From contig OZ234499.1 in NCBI GenBank assembly GCA_965153455.1, positions 1,736,001 to 1,800,000 of the forward strand: DNA of 64,000 bases. Direction: 5' to 3'. The stretch is from Sphagnum compactum (lineage: Eukaryota; Bryophyta; Sphagnopsida; Sphagnales). The translations under genes were made by a program, and so were the position numbers. This document shows positions 22,369 through 35,899 of this stretch, one piece after another (within the stretch, counting starts at the first letter, position 1; each line of letters starts with the position of its first letter). The notes under the pieces are model-generated. The model did no database searches. It saw nothing but the letters and a program-made list of their open reading frames with translations, and was not told the DNA's origin.

Positions 22369-25300
22369 TATTTATTATTTCTTTTCTGGGGTACAGAAAA
22401 GCCTCAGAGTTAAAATATCTCCGACTTTGTCAACTCATAACTTATGAGGTCCTTCCTTGGGGGAGTATTACGCGGATGGGGATGATGCTAAATACCCCCC
22501 TATTGCCCCCTTGAGAGTTGGATTTTACTAATGTTTATGATTATGTTTTTCCAAAGGGTATGGCTCCCGTACTAATGGTTGTAACCCCCTCTACCACCCC
22601 TTGAATATAGGGAGGTTACAACCATAATAGGTGTCCTAAATGGGGAATCCTTACCCTACAAATAGAAATGTTGTTTCAAAAAAAAAATTCAACTTTGTAA
22701 TGTAGTACCATAAGAGAAATTAGCCAAATTTTTGGTACAAAAAAGATATGAAAATAAAATTTATTTAGGAGTCCTGCCATGTTGTTTGGTTATGTACTGG
22801 ACCGTTAGTCCCTAATATAAAAATCAAGTCACTTCTATTAAAAAAAAAATTTTAATTAAAAAAGGGTGATTGAAACCCCTGAAAACCACTTATTTTTCTC
22901 CTTTTCTGTTTTTAAATTAGCTAAGAAAGAAAATTTTGGGACTCCATATTAGACTCTATCATTGGACTTCAACACAACAACATTTGATTTTTACACCTCC
23001 CACAACTTCATACATACATTTTCACCCTATTTTACGGAGGCAAGATTGAGTTTTACGAGCTCCCCTATAGTTTCGGAATGTGCTTGAACAATGTGCTTAT
23101 GTAACACTATTGCACCCTACATATGCAAAATGCAAAAAAATGCATTTTTTTTTTATAGGAACGCATGAGGTTGGTTAATATTGTTGGTTAGGTAATATAC
23201 ACTTTCTTTGGGGGCCATTAGAACTCTTTTTAAAGAATTTTTTGAAAGTTGTTTTTCCCTTTTAAGGGCACATTTTCCCAGCTTGTGTTTGCCCCTTCAA
23301 ATTCACGACATCACTCAAACCCACACCACATGCCTTATGAGGACGTGGTTGGATGATATCCAAAAATTTGCAATCCTATCACCATGTGTTGTGAGCAAAA
23401 TGCTTTAGCTCCACACTTGAGTGGCATTCAGTTTCATCAAGGTTTCATAAGTGCCATAGCTCGAAACTCAAAACCACAAGTTCTTTCTTAGCCAACATCA
23501 CTCCCAATGTGGAATGTGGCTTTGATAAACATGATCTTATCTCAATCCATGACGCTCCTTTCATCCATGGATGTTTGTTCAGTGAGGCCACATTCATCCA
23601 CCAATCTATGTATTAGCAACCATCGACATTGAGAAATGTCTTTGATATGTTTTTACTCGTAAGGTTTACACTTTATGTGGTACCTGCTGGATTTACGGTT
23701 TTCCATTTAAAATTAAAGGAAACTTTTCATCAAATTAGTTCATTTTCATCCATTGGATTTTTTTCTCAATCAACTTTGGCTTGATGCATCGACCACCAAT
23801 GTTTGACTCGTGCATTAGATGCATCCCATCCATGATGAGATGGAAGGTCATTCAATGCCATAACATGCATTCATCATAGCTTATAATGGAATGCACTCAA
23901 GGAGTGATGGGAAACTACATTGAACCTCAAGTAGAAAATCATGTTATGTCATTATTTGAATTTTTTTCCAAAATAATCAAATTTTGGAATTTATAGAAAC
24001 AAGAAAATTTTCAAAATTTTGAATTATACATATTTTGAGCTTTATACATCTTTCATTCTAATTGGGTCATTATGAATCTAAATTTGTTTTATGCATGCAA
24101 GTTCATCTATTGGCATCATAGTCATCCATTTTTACACGATTAATTGAACATTTCAGATGTAGTTATGGTTCCATTATCATTCATTATAGTGCATCATAGT
24201 TCATCACAATGAACTATTTCATCCATGGAAGTCTTTTTGACGTAATCACATTCATCCAACCAACAAAGGTAATCAATCCCTTAGATTTCCATAACATTTG
24301 TCCATTGAGCATCACAACATCTCATGGTTTCATATATGCATCCATGAAAATCTTTAGATGGCCTTTTATCCACAAAGTCTCAGTTTACAAAATTCATTCA
24401 TCAACTCATTTCCTTTTGGCTGGGTTGATTTCATCCATCAAAGTTGGACCTGAACATTTCACAAATTCATTCATTCGGTCATCAACTTCAAACAATTGAG
24501 TGGGAGGGATTATTACATTGATTCACATCATTCAATAGGAACCTACACAAAAAAATATGGAAAAACCAAAACTCTAAAAAACATCGGCTGGCTAGTTTGA
24601 GAGGGCATGCTCCTCTTGGAGCTTGAAAATACCTTGGGCACCAAACAAAAATTTATGCAAAGGCCCTGAAAATCCAATGTGATAAATATGATAGTGCCGA
24701 ACAAATGTGTTATCGGAGCACATAAGACTTTACCAACTCCACATTTGGACATTTCCAACTCCCAACCTGCATGCAGATTTGAGAAAATTCTGACATCAAA
24801 AGGCCGAACGTGCTCAACATTATTATTTGATAAGGGGTGTTGGGTGTAGCCTAGTGGAGTGAAATGGAAGCAAAAGGAAGCAAAGAAGAAGCCAACATTT
24901 CAAATGAGTTTTAGACACAAAAAAAAAAAACATTGGCTATTTTGTTTCTTTCCTGTCTATCCCGAAAATCTTCGGGCAGCTAAAAGCTGGAATCTGGTGT
25001 ATTGGGTACCTTCCCATACAAGAATAGAATTTCATGCTTTCCGGCCAATTGAGGACCAACGACAAACTTATTTATGCTTGATGAGTGCAAATTAAGAAGA
25101 TTCCAAATGTTTATGAATACAAAGTTCGGCATTCAATTGGCATCAAAGACATACCCAAGTGGGCGTTGTACGTACCGGTGAAATTAAAGGCTCATATCCC
25201 ATGTATAACTATCAACGTAGAACCCCACCCTAGACAACCCCAGGTACAAAACAAAAATCCGGAATTTGAACTGCGATGATCAACAACAACAAAAACAGAG

Positions 25301-26009
25301 GAACACGAGTGCCTCAAGTGGGTTGGTTGGCTCTTTGAAATTCGATTTACTTACCCGAACCAACTGTGAGGTGAGTACAGTAGCAAGCACACTCGAAGCC
25401 TGCTCGTTCGCTCGACCTGACTGGTGTGAGGTGGGTGGGTGGGTGAGTCGGAAGGGGGGGTGGGGTCTGGCTGGGGTAGAATCATGAAAAGATTGCAGAT
25501 TGAAAATGAACCACCCATTTCGGACGGTAGCCTGCAGAACAGAGCCCACAACCGCTCGCTGTCTTCGTGTTCATCAATTATTCAAATTCATTTTGTTATT
25601 TGTGGGTGGTTTGAAGGCGATGTGAAAAGAGGGGGCTCGAGGTTCCTCTGACAAATTATATCATCTGGGGGTGAATGTGCTCTATTCACCTCACCTTTGA
25701 GAATGGAGATGTCATCGAGTTTTTGGGGTTTTGTCAGTTCCGGGAGGCATCGGAACCAGTATCTATCTATTTAATAGCAGAAAGTGCCAGAAACTTACAA
25801 AAGCAAAGGGTCGAGTTAATAAAGAAAGGGGCTGCACATTTTGGGGTAGCAGGTGTTTCGGACGGTCGAGGAAAATAGTTGCAACAACTTTAAAAAATTC
25901 TAATAATAAATTATTGTATCTTGCATGCTCTCCTAAAAACCTAATTCCATTCCTTTGGACCCATTGCCCCCAATACTCAGTGCTCACCAGGGTTTCTTTT
26001 ATAAGGATT
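22369..26009. other. no gene seen
   Basis: Non-genic. From about 23500 to 24500 the motif TTCATCCAT or CATCCATGA recurs many times at irregular spacing, suggesting a decayed tandem array. At 24940-25560 the sequence is less AT-rich and has open frames on both strands, including a GGTGGGTGGGTGGGTG tract near 25432, but no domain is recognised. Confidence 0.4.
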
Positions 26010-26285
26010 TTGTGATGCAGCTAAAGTGGCAATCATCCAGAAAATAATTTAGCCAAAATTTGGCTAACCCTAATAGATATGAAGGCTAGAAATATAACAG
26101 AATCCTTCTATATTCTTGGCTGCCTTCTGGAAGTTATCATAAGACTCTGGTGATTTTGGATTTTTTTAAATTTGAAATTTGGCAAATTTGAGCCATTTTT
26201 TTCCCATGAAAAATCCTTTGCGTAGTTTGAAATCATATTTTTGTTGGCTCGAAATTTGGTGGAAACTCGCCAGTTAAAGAAACAC
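26010..26285 (+). repeat. Dispersed GTAGCCAAAGTGGCTAT repeat, diverged copy
   Basis: It opens with GCAGCTAAAGTGGCAATCAT and then carries TTTAGCCAAAATTTGGCTAA, ATCCTTCTATATTCTTGGCT, an AAATTTGGCAAATTT motif and a CTCGCCAGTTAAAG motif, in the order seen at 10222-10500 and 50870-51125. Confidence 0.6.
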
Positions 26286-26379
26286 TGGTACTCACAGCCC
26301 AGAGATGAATCAGCAAGCACCTCATGTAAGATGGATGATGTGTGGACAGACAACACATTTTCATTCTACTCTTGTCCCA

Positions 26380-26640
26380 TGGCTAACCAAACCAACCATG
26401 GTGGTTAGCTATGTGCTAACCATCCAAATGCATCTATCTAGTAACCACAAAGTGCCGTCCCTACTGACTTACCTTTGTAGTTACCACTTATGTTAGCTTT
26501 GTTCTTGGCTTGATACCTGCCCATGCATCGGCCTAGTAATTACCAAGCGCCTTGCCTACTTACTTACCTACATAGTATCCTATTACATTCCCTAGGTACT
26601 TACCTATGACCCAACAACTTACTTAACTAGTTACCTAGGT
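26380..26640. repeat. TACCTACC/CTAACCA-rich repeat
   Basis: It contains AACCAACCATGGTGGTTAGC, then many TTACCTA and TACTTACC units. The same vocabulary appears at 10600-10690 and 33890-34800. It is probably a fragment of the GGTGTGCTGGTGGGT repeat family interior. Confidence 0.4.
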
Positions 26641-27291
26641 GAGTCAAGGGGCAATTAGGAGGATTTAGAGCATGGGTTACCAAGTTCGAACCTTTGTAAT
26701 TTGTAATCCGGTGGTAGTTTGTTGAGAACTTAGTCATAAACGGTTTCCAATGAGTGCTAGGTCAGATTATCCAAACTTACAAATATGGATTTAGGGTTTA
26801 GGGTTACTTGCTAGATTATGGTGACTTGATTTGCTACAACCAGTTGGAAGCAGTGCGGGCTTTAGTCTCAAATAGGAATCAAACAAAATCCGGGAAACCT
26901 TGACCCCCTAGAAGACAAAGATCAAGAAAATGAAACAAAATTAACTTGGCACACTTGCTAGAAACCAAAAACAATATAATTTTTTAAAGTGAAGAGTAGA
27001 GAATCAAAACTTAAAGCACAATTGAAATTGGGGCTGATTAAAGAGGTGAATTAAAAATTTTAAAACTCAAAAGTGAAGAAGAACTACCTAGTTAATTTCT
27101 TAAGACCTATGAAAATTAATTTCTATTCTTTTTTTCAAAAAGCAAACTCAAAGGCAAGAACACCTCTAATTCTTTGTAGGGTCTTGTTGGTGACCAATAG
27201 ATGAGATAATAGGTATCTAACATTTAAAATAATCACCACTTGCAAACTCAAATATTCTTATGCATTGTTGTGGTGAAGGAGTGGGGTCTTA
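26641..27291. other. no gene seen
   Basis: Non-genic, AT-rich. TTTAGGGTTTAGGGTTA at about 26791-26806 is a two-unit plant telomere-like motif. Nothing else is recognised. Confidence 0.4.
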
Positions 27292-27672
27292 GAGCATCTC
27301 CAGCGGTGCTCAGTATGCATGGGACACTGCGAAAATACTTTTCACATCCAAGTTTAGTTATGTACTCTTTTGCAACACCACCCATAAAACCAAAACTGGG
27401 ACAGCAAAATAGGTCGGGGGACTACTAATAGCAAACCACCTCGACCAATCATTATGATGGGCCAATCAGAAACACTGAGTAGCAATTAGATGATTATTTT
27501 ATTACACCCTTTTCTGCAGGTGCGCAGCAGTGCTGTGTCTTTTATCAGCCACGGCAATGGGGTCAATTATGAGGAGCCAAAACCATTGTCGTAAGCCCAA
27601 CCCGCATAATTTGGATTATTTTCATCCAATTTTACTGTGCAGGATCACATACGAGCACCTCTGGAGACGCTC
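27292..27672 (+). mobile_element. Complete PIF/Harbinger-like MITE, 381 bp
   Basis: The terminal inverted repeats are GAGCATCTCCAGCGGTGCTC at the left and the complement of GAGCGTCTCCAGAGGTGCTC at the right (18 of 20 match). TTA flanks both sides (27289-27291 and 27673-27675), the TTA/TAA target duplication typical of PIF/Harbinger (Tourist-like) elements. There is no coding capacity. Other copies are at 50031-50373, and partial ones at 4266, 4518 and 9470. Confidence 0.87.
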
Positions 27673-27675
27673 TTA

Positions 27676-29333
27676 GCCTCCAACTTCCCCCAACCTTCCC
27701 AGTAGAGAAATTATGCATGTGCATCAATACTTATAGACATGAGTTTGGATTAGATTTGCTATTCTTACCTACATAGGCCCCTCTTGCAAAGTTATGTGGA
27801 CGAGATTTATTTTCTTCCAAAAGATTGTATCACATATATGGCTTGCACTTTGTTCCACCCATTTGAAGAGTAAAAATCTTCAAGTAGACTAATTGTGCAT
27901 GTGCATCAACAAACTATAGACATGAGCTCGGATGAGACTTCATCTTCTTAAGTTATGTAAACCATATTTCTTTTCTTCCAAGATCCTAGTAGCTTCAGTT
28001 TACACTTTGTTCAATTCTTTTCCTTTTCTAAGAAGGGGGAAATGCTCCATGCTACAAGTGGCAAGCTACTCTACAATGTTTAGAGTACCTAAATGTAAAT
28101 TAGCTCAATTTTCACAATTATCAAAAACTATACCAATTATTGTTAATTTTGAAATTTGGCATTGAAATCTCTACCTCTTCTAAATGGTTTATCATACGCT
28201 TTACCATACCATTGACATACTAGACAACGAATACATGTATTTTATTGTACTCAAACAAAGTTTGTTGAAAATGAGATCTTACTCAAAATGGGGCAATGAA
28301 TGTGGTATGTTTAAAAAAACTACTACTACTCTACCATCTTGGCATTATAATGCACAACTCTTTTCAATATGGATGTTTGATTAAATATGTTACGATGATA
28401 AGTCACAACTAATTGAGTTTGCATTATAGTTTGGGGATGAAAGTTAGCTTTGATTTGCCTTACATCTTGCTTTGTCTTTGGAGAGGATATTGTTATCAAT
28501 TGGGCTCACCATTATCATTATGGCAACCCTTGTCTTGAGGTTCTACGAAGGACATCTTTGCATTAGGCTGGTGTGATCATAGATTCTATGATCACAACAC
28601 TTTGCCATTATGTTTTTTCAGCGAACTGTGTTCACAGTCATCTCGCAACTCTACCAGTCATGCATTGATCAATTGCAGGCAATTTGACAGCAGCTCTAAG
28701 AGCTCTGACTCATGACATATGTCCTTTTTCATCAGAACATCTGTTCCCAAAGCTCCTAACATGATTAACTATATTTTGCAACCCACTTGCAGCTGTGCAA
28801 TGGAAAGATGTTGTCCCCGAGCAAGAAACAAGGCCCTATGTCAGTGGCTTTCCATTAGGTTGCTGTGATTGCAGTTACATCATGAACTGTGTGCGTAGCT
28901 ATGTTCATAATAGCGCAACGGAAAAGAGACCCTAAAAACACGAGGCATGCAAGATTGTGGGTTGGAAATGCAAACAAAATCCAAATGGAAGGAATGGAAA
29001 TTTGCCATGTCTTCTTTAGGGATAGTGTTTGTGGAAAAAACTATTCTTTCAAAGTGAAAATGAATTTGAAGACATTGAGATGAAAATTTGAGATTTTTTT
29101 TTTGCCAAATTAGATGAAATATAACCATTTGGCCTCAACTACATTTTCCCATCAAGCTAGGTTGCAATGCCCAATATAAGTGATGGTTCAAAACTTTGAA
29201 TTTGTGAACCACATAGGTATATATTATGTCGAGGAAGAATATCTAGACAAAGGTTGAAGGTAAAAGGGAAAAGCTAATGAAATGTAGTTGTGAATGTTTT
29301 CTAAAAAGCTTGTAAGTAAGAACGAGTGTTGGG
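27676..29333. other. no gene seen
   Basis: Non-genic. A perfect 12-base-arm palindrome, TGTGATCATAGA-T-complement, lies at 28572-28596. A second region, near 28860-28930, has similar GTGATTGCAGT and GAACTGTGTGC words. No coding family is recognised. Confidence 0.4.
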
Positions 29334-29655
29334 CAGATATCATAAACAGGAACAGGCCCTGATGGTTACACCTAATTCTAAGTTACTAGCTGATAACCAC
29401 CTGATACCCTGTCAGATGTCAACTGATTATTTTAAAAATTATATTAAAATTAAATTATTATTTCTCTTTTTTTTTGTATTACTATTTAAAGATTGATAAA
29501 TTTCCTGAATGATAATCAGATCATCCAGGCAGGTTATTAGATTTTTGAGAATTCAATATCAAACTGTTATCAAAAAAATCAAGAACCAACTAAAAAGGTT
29601 ATTGATAACCAACTTGATAACCAGGTTGATAATCGGCAATAACCAGCCAACACTG
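29334..29655. repeat. MITE-like repeat, AGTGTTGGGCAG ends
   Basis: The left end is GAGTGTTGGGCAG and the right end CCAGCCAACACTG, giving about 9 bases of inverted terminal repeat. The interior matches 3475-3889 in order. The flanking 8-mers GTAAGAAC and GTGTCAAC agree at 5 of 8 positions, which could be a decayed hAT target duplication but is weak. Probably a non-autonomous hAT-type element. Confidence 0.55.
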
Positions 29656-32600
29656 GTGTCAACCTTCCTTTAGAATAAATAATTTTGGGTAAGGAACTGA
29701 CATTCAATGCTTGTGGCAAACCCTAAAATTTGGATCAACTTTTTGAAGGCCATGATGCACCATGAACCCACTATTATTTTTAATGTTGCACTATTATCTA
29801 TGCAAGATAAGGGGACATGAAAACCTAGTCAAAGCTATTCGTGGCAATAACTTTAATGTCATTGGGTATTGTGTTTATGAAGAACATGAGGTCCACAAAT
29901 GTGTGTATGATTGTCATATTATGGGGTTCCATATGCCACTTGTCAAAGCATAGTTCAACACTACATCACACTTGTAGCATATGTTTCATAGGACTTGTGT
30001 GGCTTAGAGCAATTGAACTTTATTTATTTATTTAATTGGACTTTGACATTCACTTACAATAATTTTTAGATCCTTGTACCTTTGAACCTTCATGATAACA
30101 TATTCACTATTGTAATTTGTCACACTTGTTTTTTATCAAGTATTTGAATTTGACATATTTTGTCGAATTCAACCCCAGAAATGTGAAAAACTCCACTTTA
30201 TTTCAATTTCAATTTATTTGCATCTTGTAAACTTGTCAATTTTTCAAAATTGAATAGGTGTGTTTTTTTCATAATTTTTTGTGAAGGATTGTGAATTTCA
30301 ACATTCAAATATGATTCATTATTTAGCCTTTTGAAATCAATGTTTGGGAATGGAGAAGTCAATTGAAACATTCAACCCATACAATGTGAATTGTTGGTGT
30401 TGCAAAAATTGACTACTATTTCGTCTCCTTCCATTCTTAAAACAAAAAAATTGAGCACATGAATTTTTTAATGCTAAACAAGTTTGGTGTAGTTATATAT
30501 GAAAATTTAGTTAACCAAACAAATCCACAAAGATTAATTAACATATGGGGAGCAATATTAATTTCAAAAACCATAATGACCTTAGTTGCATAGATTAAGG
30601 GAAGCACAAAAATAAACATTCAGCACTAATTGATATAGTATTGAATGGCAAGGAGTTTGAATGAACAATACTTTTTTTCAGGATAGGATTCTTGTTATAG
30701 CTAGCAACCTAGGTATATATCCAAATCTCTTTATTTTTTATTTGAAAAATGGTAAAGATATAACCTTTAAAACATCATTCTTTCATTTCATTTTTTGTTG
30801 TTTCAAGAACAAATTGCCATTATGTGAAATTTTGCTAAAAAGAAAGAAAAAACACTCATGATGTTTCTTACAAAATGTTTTCTCATAAACTCAATTCAAA
30901 CTTGCATATAGGAGATGTTTCAAAGCTACACATGCTTTCACGTTTGGATTTTTGGATCTAAAATACCTATTATTGATGGACTTTGGAAGGGAATCATTAA
31001 TTGAATAAGGGGCATGTGACAACTTGTAGAGTTATTTATGTAAAAAAAAAGGCATTCTGAAGTGGTCCCTTTAGGATTAAGTTACATTTTCAACATGTCA
31101 TCATCAGCCATTTTTCTTTGTGCAAAATTTGATTGTTGTGAAATTTGGAAAAACATTGTCAAAAATTCAACTATTTTTTATTAAAAAAACTTCAAAAAAT
31201 AGTAAACATGTCGAAAATCATTGGGAAAGTGTGACCTTGGAAAAAAAAAAATCTGAACATTTTCAAAGTCAATCAATAGTATACTATTCCTCACCACCTT
31301 GAGTTCAATAGTGCTTTGTTGCAAGGTCAAAATTTAAATCCTTGTGAAATGGATGTGTGGCCGACATTTGAGGATGTCACTAAAGTTGGAGCTTGGGAGT
31401 CATTTTCATCCAAGGTAGGTCCATTGGATGAAAACAAAGGTTAAAGTTCACATGTGGCATGACATCTTATTGAGGGTTTTAGAACATTGTGCCACATAAC
31501 AAAGATGGACTTGTCAATTGTATCACAAGTCAAAAAAAAAAAAAAGTTGACTAAGTAGAGGAATGGGTGAGTTCCCAAGATAACAACATTGCAAATATGC
31601 ACATTGCACAAAGCTCGTTTCGAGAAGTGGGCTCTAATACCACCATGCAAAATAGGTTCTAAAAATAATCCTTGTTCTAGAAAAGCTTAAGTTAACATAA
31701 AACCCATTTTTTATGGTAATTTAACCCTTTCACAATTGACAATGACTATGCATGTCCCTAATTTTTTTTGTGCCCAAGTTGAAGTCAACAAACATTTTTT
31801 GTGTTGCAATTTATCTTTTGGTAGGTACCCTTGAAGTGTTGACACCATTTAGGGGTCATCCTTATCCAATCCAATACTTGTCACTCTCATCCACCAATGT
31901 GAATGGATCCTTGATGCATTATGCATTAGAATTGAAATGGGTCCTAATGGATGAACACATATACGTTCCCCATGTCCATCGAACATTGGTAGGGCACTTT
32001 CATCCATTGAGTCCCAGTAGTAGACGCACAAGGCTTAAACACTCCCCAATTTAAAAAGCCTATTGATGTTCACGTAGTACATACCAACTTGGCTTACGAA
32101 ACTCTAGGTTTTGAGCAAGGAATAGGGATTAGTACTTACCACCAACAAAGAGGTGTAATGATATTTTTTAACACCAAGACCTAAGTCAAGGTGAGTGTAA
32201 AGGGGGGGGAGTTTTGACTCTTTGCCACATGTCTTGCAACCCATTTCATATGCCATGCATAGCAATTATTTTATGCATTAGGGGAAGGTGAAACAAAGGA
32301 ACATCCATAGTTTGCATGAGAAGATTGCATTGAGCAAGCACATCTCCCCAATTCTTTATTCCACTTGAGCTGCAACCATAGGATTCGTTTTCTCACCTAC
32401 CAAGGTAAGTAAGTTGGAAGGCCCCCATCTTCTTTGTGCTAGAAGTTGTTCATTCTCCAGTCCACCTGGGTTGGTCATCCAGTTAATTAACCAATGGTTG
32501 GGTGCCAGGTCCCATACTTTGCAAGGTTTGTCTCTACAATTTCTAAAAAGGAGTAATGGAACCCCAATTCTTTTTTGGATGTGGAGACATCCAATTGGTT

Positions 32601-33779
32601 GGTTTCCAGGAGTGTGTGGGATTTCCTAGGCTTGCTGTAATTAAACATTATATATACTAAAAAAGGAAGGACACAACAATCAAGCTTTTTTCACAATAGA
32701 TGAAGCTAGAAAGTCATCTTTCCACACCTTTTCCATCCAAAAAATCTTTCAATTTGAAGAATAATTGACAATATTTGCCCAAGTTGCATAATCAAAAAGC
32801 TGTAGACAGAAGAGAGCTCCTTCCTTAGCCACACCTTTGTGAGAAGAATCAACCACTCAATCAAATATGTATTGCAAGCCCAATAATGACATGGGCTCCA
32901 TAGAAGTCCCATAGAGCAATGATCAGATTGGGTCCATGCAACTTGGGTTTAGGTTGAATTTGCAAGGAGCTCGTATATTCTAAAACAATAACTAGATCAC
33001 TTTCAAAGCTAGATTTCATAAAATAGGTGATGATGGAATATTTTTCAGTTCTCTGGTTTTGGCATGTTATAACCAATGTTTGGCAAGTATATAGTTTGTT
33101 GGCTGGTACATGACATGATATAGCTAATGGTATTAAGCACCATACCAGTTTGGTATTCAATTGTCAAGGTATTGGGCTCAATATATGTCAACTACTATAA
33201 CGAGATGTGGTGAACTACTACCTCCAATACTTCTTACTAAGCGGCCTAATTTGTTGTTGTTGCATGGTTGACACGAGTTGGACATAAGAATACAAATTAA
33301 GATTTGGTGTGGTGAGTATTGTTAGAGTGTTGTGTTAAAATATAAGGACTAGGTAACCGACAAGAAGCTGCAGGTTACAGGATATGACCGAGCTGCGGGA
33401 GTGGTAAGGTTATATCTGGTAACCTGTGGCCTTGAGCTGGTTACCTGACATTAACAGTTGACGCCATCCATCAAGATGACCTTCATCGTCTGGTTGATTC
33501 TTGCATCTTACCTGTCTCCTCTCTTTGCTATTGTGAAGTGTTATATCAATTAGTTGTCATGTTTTGCGCCGTGTTTTGAGATATCATCCATGAGGGTGAG
33601 ACTTGATTTTGAAATTTCCTATTCATCATCCAAGAGCAAGAGGGTTTTCGGATATCATCCATGAGGGCAGGGTTTAGATAGCATTTAATACTGATTATTT
33701 TTCTAGTTAAAATGATTAAGTTGTTGGAGACTTGTATCAGATTGTCATATGATGATAAATCATATACTGGTTAAACATT
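29656..33779. other. no gene seen
   Basis: AT-rich non-genic sequence. A vaguely LINE-like minus-strand stretch at 32700-32960 (ALWDFYGAHVIIGLAI) is too short and broken to call. The phrase GATATCATCCATGAGGG occurs twice (about 33582 and 33653). CATCCA words recur at 31400-32000. Confidence 0.4.
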
Positions 33780-34900
33780 GGTTGTAACCTGCACCAACCA
33801 GCACACCATCCATTGGAAACTGGTTATGACTCAGTTGTAAGTGAATCACAACTGAATCACCAGTTTGTTCTTGGGTAACCTACCTTGTAAACCCTCCTGT
33901 TTCCACATCACACTACCTAGATAACTAGGTATGTGAGTGGGTAAATATCATAGCTACTAACAGGTAAGGAATACTAAGTGGTCACTATGTAAGTAGTTAA
34001 GGCCCCTTGCTCACACTACTAGGTAGGTAGATACTAGATACCAGTGTTGGATGGGTACCTGGTTTGGTTGAGTAGGATCAAACAGTTTTCAGTTTTGATT
34101 AGTAACAATTGAATTGAAATCAAGTCTGATATTATCGATTCCAGTTTTGAAAACCAGAATTGAAAACAGGTTTAAAAGTAGATTTATCCATCCTGCATGG
34201 TGTGCTGGTGGGTTTAGGGTTCACCCTTGCCCCTTAGGTAGGTAGAGATTAGATACATGTGAATAATGGGTTAGTACATACTTGGTTGAGTTGTGGGAAC
34301 AAGAATACAATAAAAAAATTTGTTTCGTGTGCACATCATACTACTCTATCCTGCACGGTGTGGTGTGCTGGTGGGTTCTGGTTCATTCGGGCCAACAAGT
34401 AGTACTACTTTCAAGTCAGGTGGTGGTCGCTCTTAAGTCACACTACAACAACGATGATATGTACCAAATCCCCCTGTCTTGTGTGGTGTGGAGATATTAG
34501 GCCACAGTTAACCCGCACCCCCGCCAGCGCACCGTCCACTGGATGCCCGTTGCTACTCAGTTGTGAATGAACCTCAACTGAGTTAATATTTGGTTTCATC
34601 TGGGTAACCAATTCTGTTGGAAATAAGTCTCATATATAGGTAAATAGGTAGGTAAATAGGTAACTACTAGCTACGTGGATGGTTCATACAAGGTGAAGGC
34701 TGTTTTTTAAACCTACCTACTAAGAACCTGCTTGCGGGTTGTTAGTAGGTAGGTAGAAAAAAAAAAAGCAACTTGAGCTAACCACCCTGGTTAACCAGGG
34801 AACTGAAACCCAACAGAAAACTGTTTTTATCACCACTTACCATTCATCCTTTATGGTGCACTGGTGGGTGCTGGTTCACTGTAGCCAAGATATTACTGGA
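33780..34900. repeat. Cluster of GGTGTGCTGGTGGGT repeats
   Basis: At least four pieces are seen. ACCAGCACACCATCCATTGG is at about 33795 and CCGCCAGCGCACCGTCCACTGG at about 34522 in one orientation. GGTGTGCTGGTGGGTT is at about 34200 and 34360, and GTGCACTGGTGGGTGCTGG at about 34857, in the other. Between them are AACTCAGTTG, ACAACTGA and TAGGTAGGTAG motifs. Pieces in opposed orientation suggest nested TIR elements. Fragments are also at 10555-10790. Confidence 0.55.
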
Positions 34901-35899
34901 ACTTGATTCACAAGGGGGACCCATCATGAAATCTTCTAAGGATTTGACTTATGTTTAAGAATGTGAAAAACCCACCCCTATGAATCATATCAGAAGTTCC
35001 ATCAAACTAATCAAAGGAACCTGAATTGGAAGTTATTTTGAAAACCTGGATCTGAATAATATTATTGTAACGCACTCATATGTACAAAAAATCCCCAATT
35101 TTCTGTAATGTAAAGTTATTTTTATTGGTGTCGCCAGTTATTAAAAAAAAATTCATAACTGATTGAGTAGGTTTTTTTTAATTGGTTTTTTTATGGACCA
35201 CATAGGGTATCAGTATTTTTTTTCAAAAAAAAATATTCTTGTGTTATTAATTTCATTGTCAAACTGATACCCCAATTATGAAATTACTTGATTTTTCAAT
35301 AACCATCTCATATGTATAAGGGTTTGTTTTTAAATATATGCCTTGCAAACCATCCTTTTATGTTTCTTGAGTAGGGTTTAAAGTTTAGTTTTATTTTTCA
35401 GAATTTGATTTTCATGTGTTTTTTTTCCATGGGAAACAAAGTTCACATTCATATTTGTAATTTGTAACCAAAAAATTTACAAATTTAAAAGCCAAAGATA
35501 CAATGTAACTATTTTTCATTGTAAAAAATATTCTATGCAGTATATTATAGACATAAACTAGCACACATATTTGAGTTCAAATCATTAAAAAATCAATACA
35601 ATTATCTTAGTTGGCCTTCAATTATATTTTACTACTTGTAAAAAATAGTGATTATAATATCCATTTTTATTCCAATACATCCTACTTTTACCTTAATACA
35701 ATGATTGGAGCTTGACTCTTCCAACTTAGCCACCATTGGCATATTAGACAATGCTTGCACAACAATATTTATTCTATAAGTAGTATGCTATCCAATGTTA
35801 CCCCATCATATAAGTAGTATGCTTCTTCTTTAATTGATGTTATTCCAATGCGGCAACATTTTTTAAAAACCCATCTACACAAACAAATGAATGTTTTAA
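34901..35899. other. no gene seen
   Basis: AT-rich non-genic sequence with no recognisable family. It may include flank of the hAT remnant that follows. Confidence 0.35.

Noticed and set aside
25280-25560. Open frames on both strands in a GC-richer stretch, possible 5' end of a gene
   Set aside because: Both strands are open, the GGTGGGTGGGTG tract drives the composition and no family is recognised.
26685-26700. tRNA B-box-like AAGTTCGAACC
   Set aside because: No A box or cloverleaf can be formed around it.
32700-32960. LINE-like reverse transcriptase C-terminal fragment on the minus strand
   Set aside because: Only a short ALWDFYGAHVIIGLAI-like match with many stops; not enough landmarks to call.
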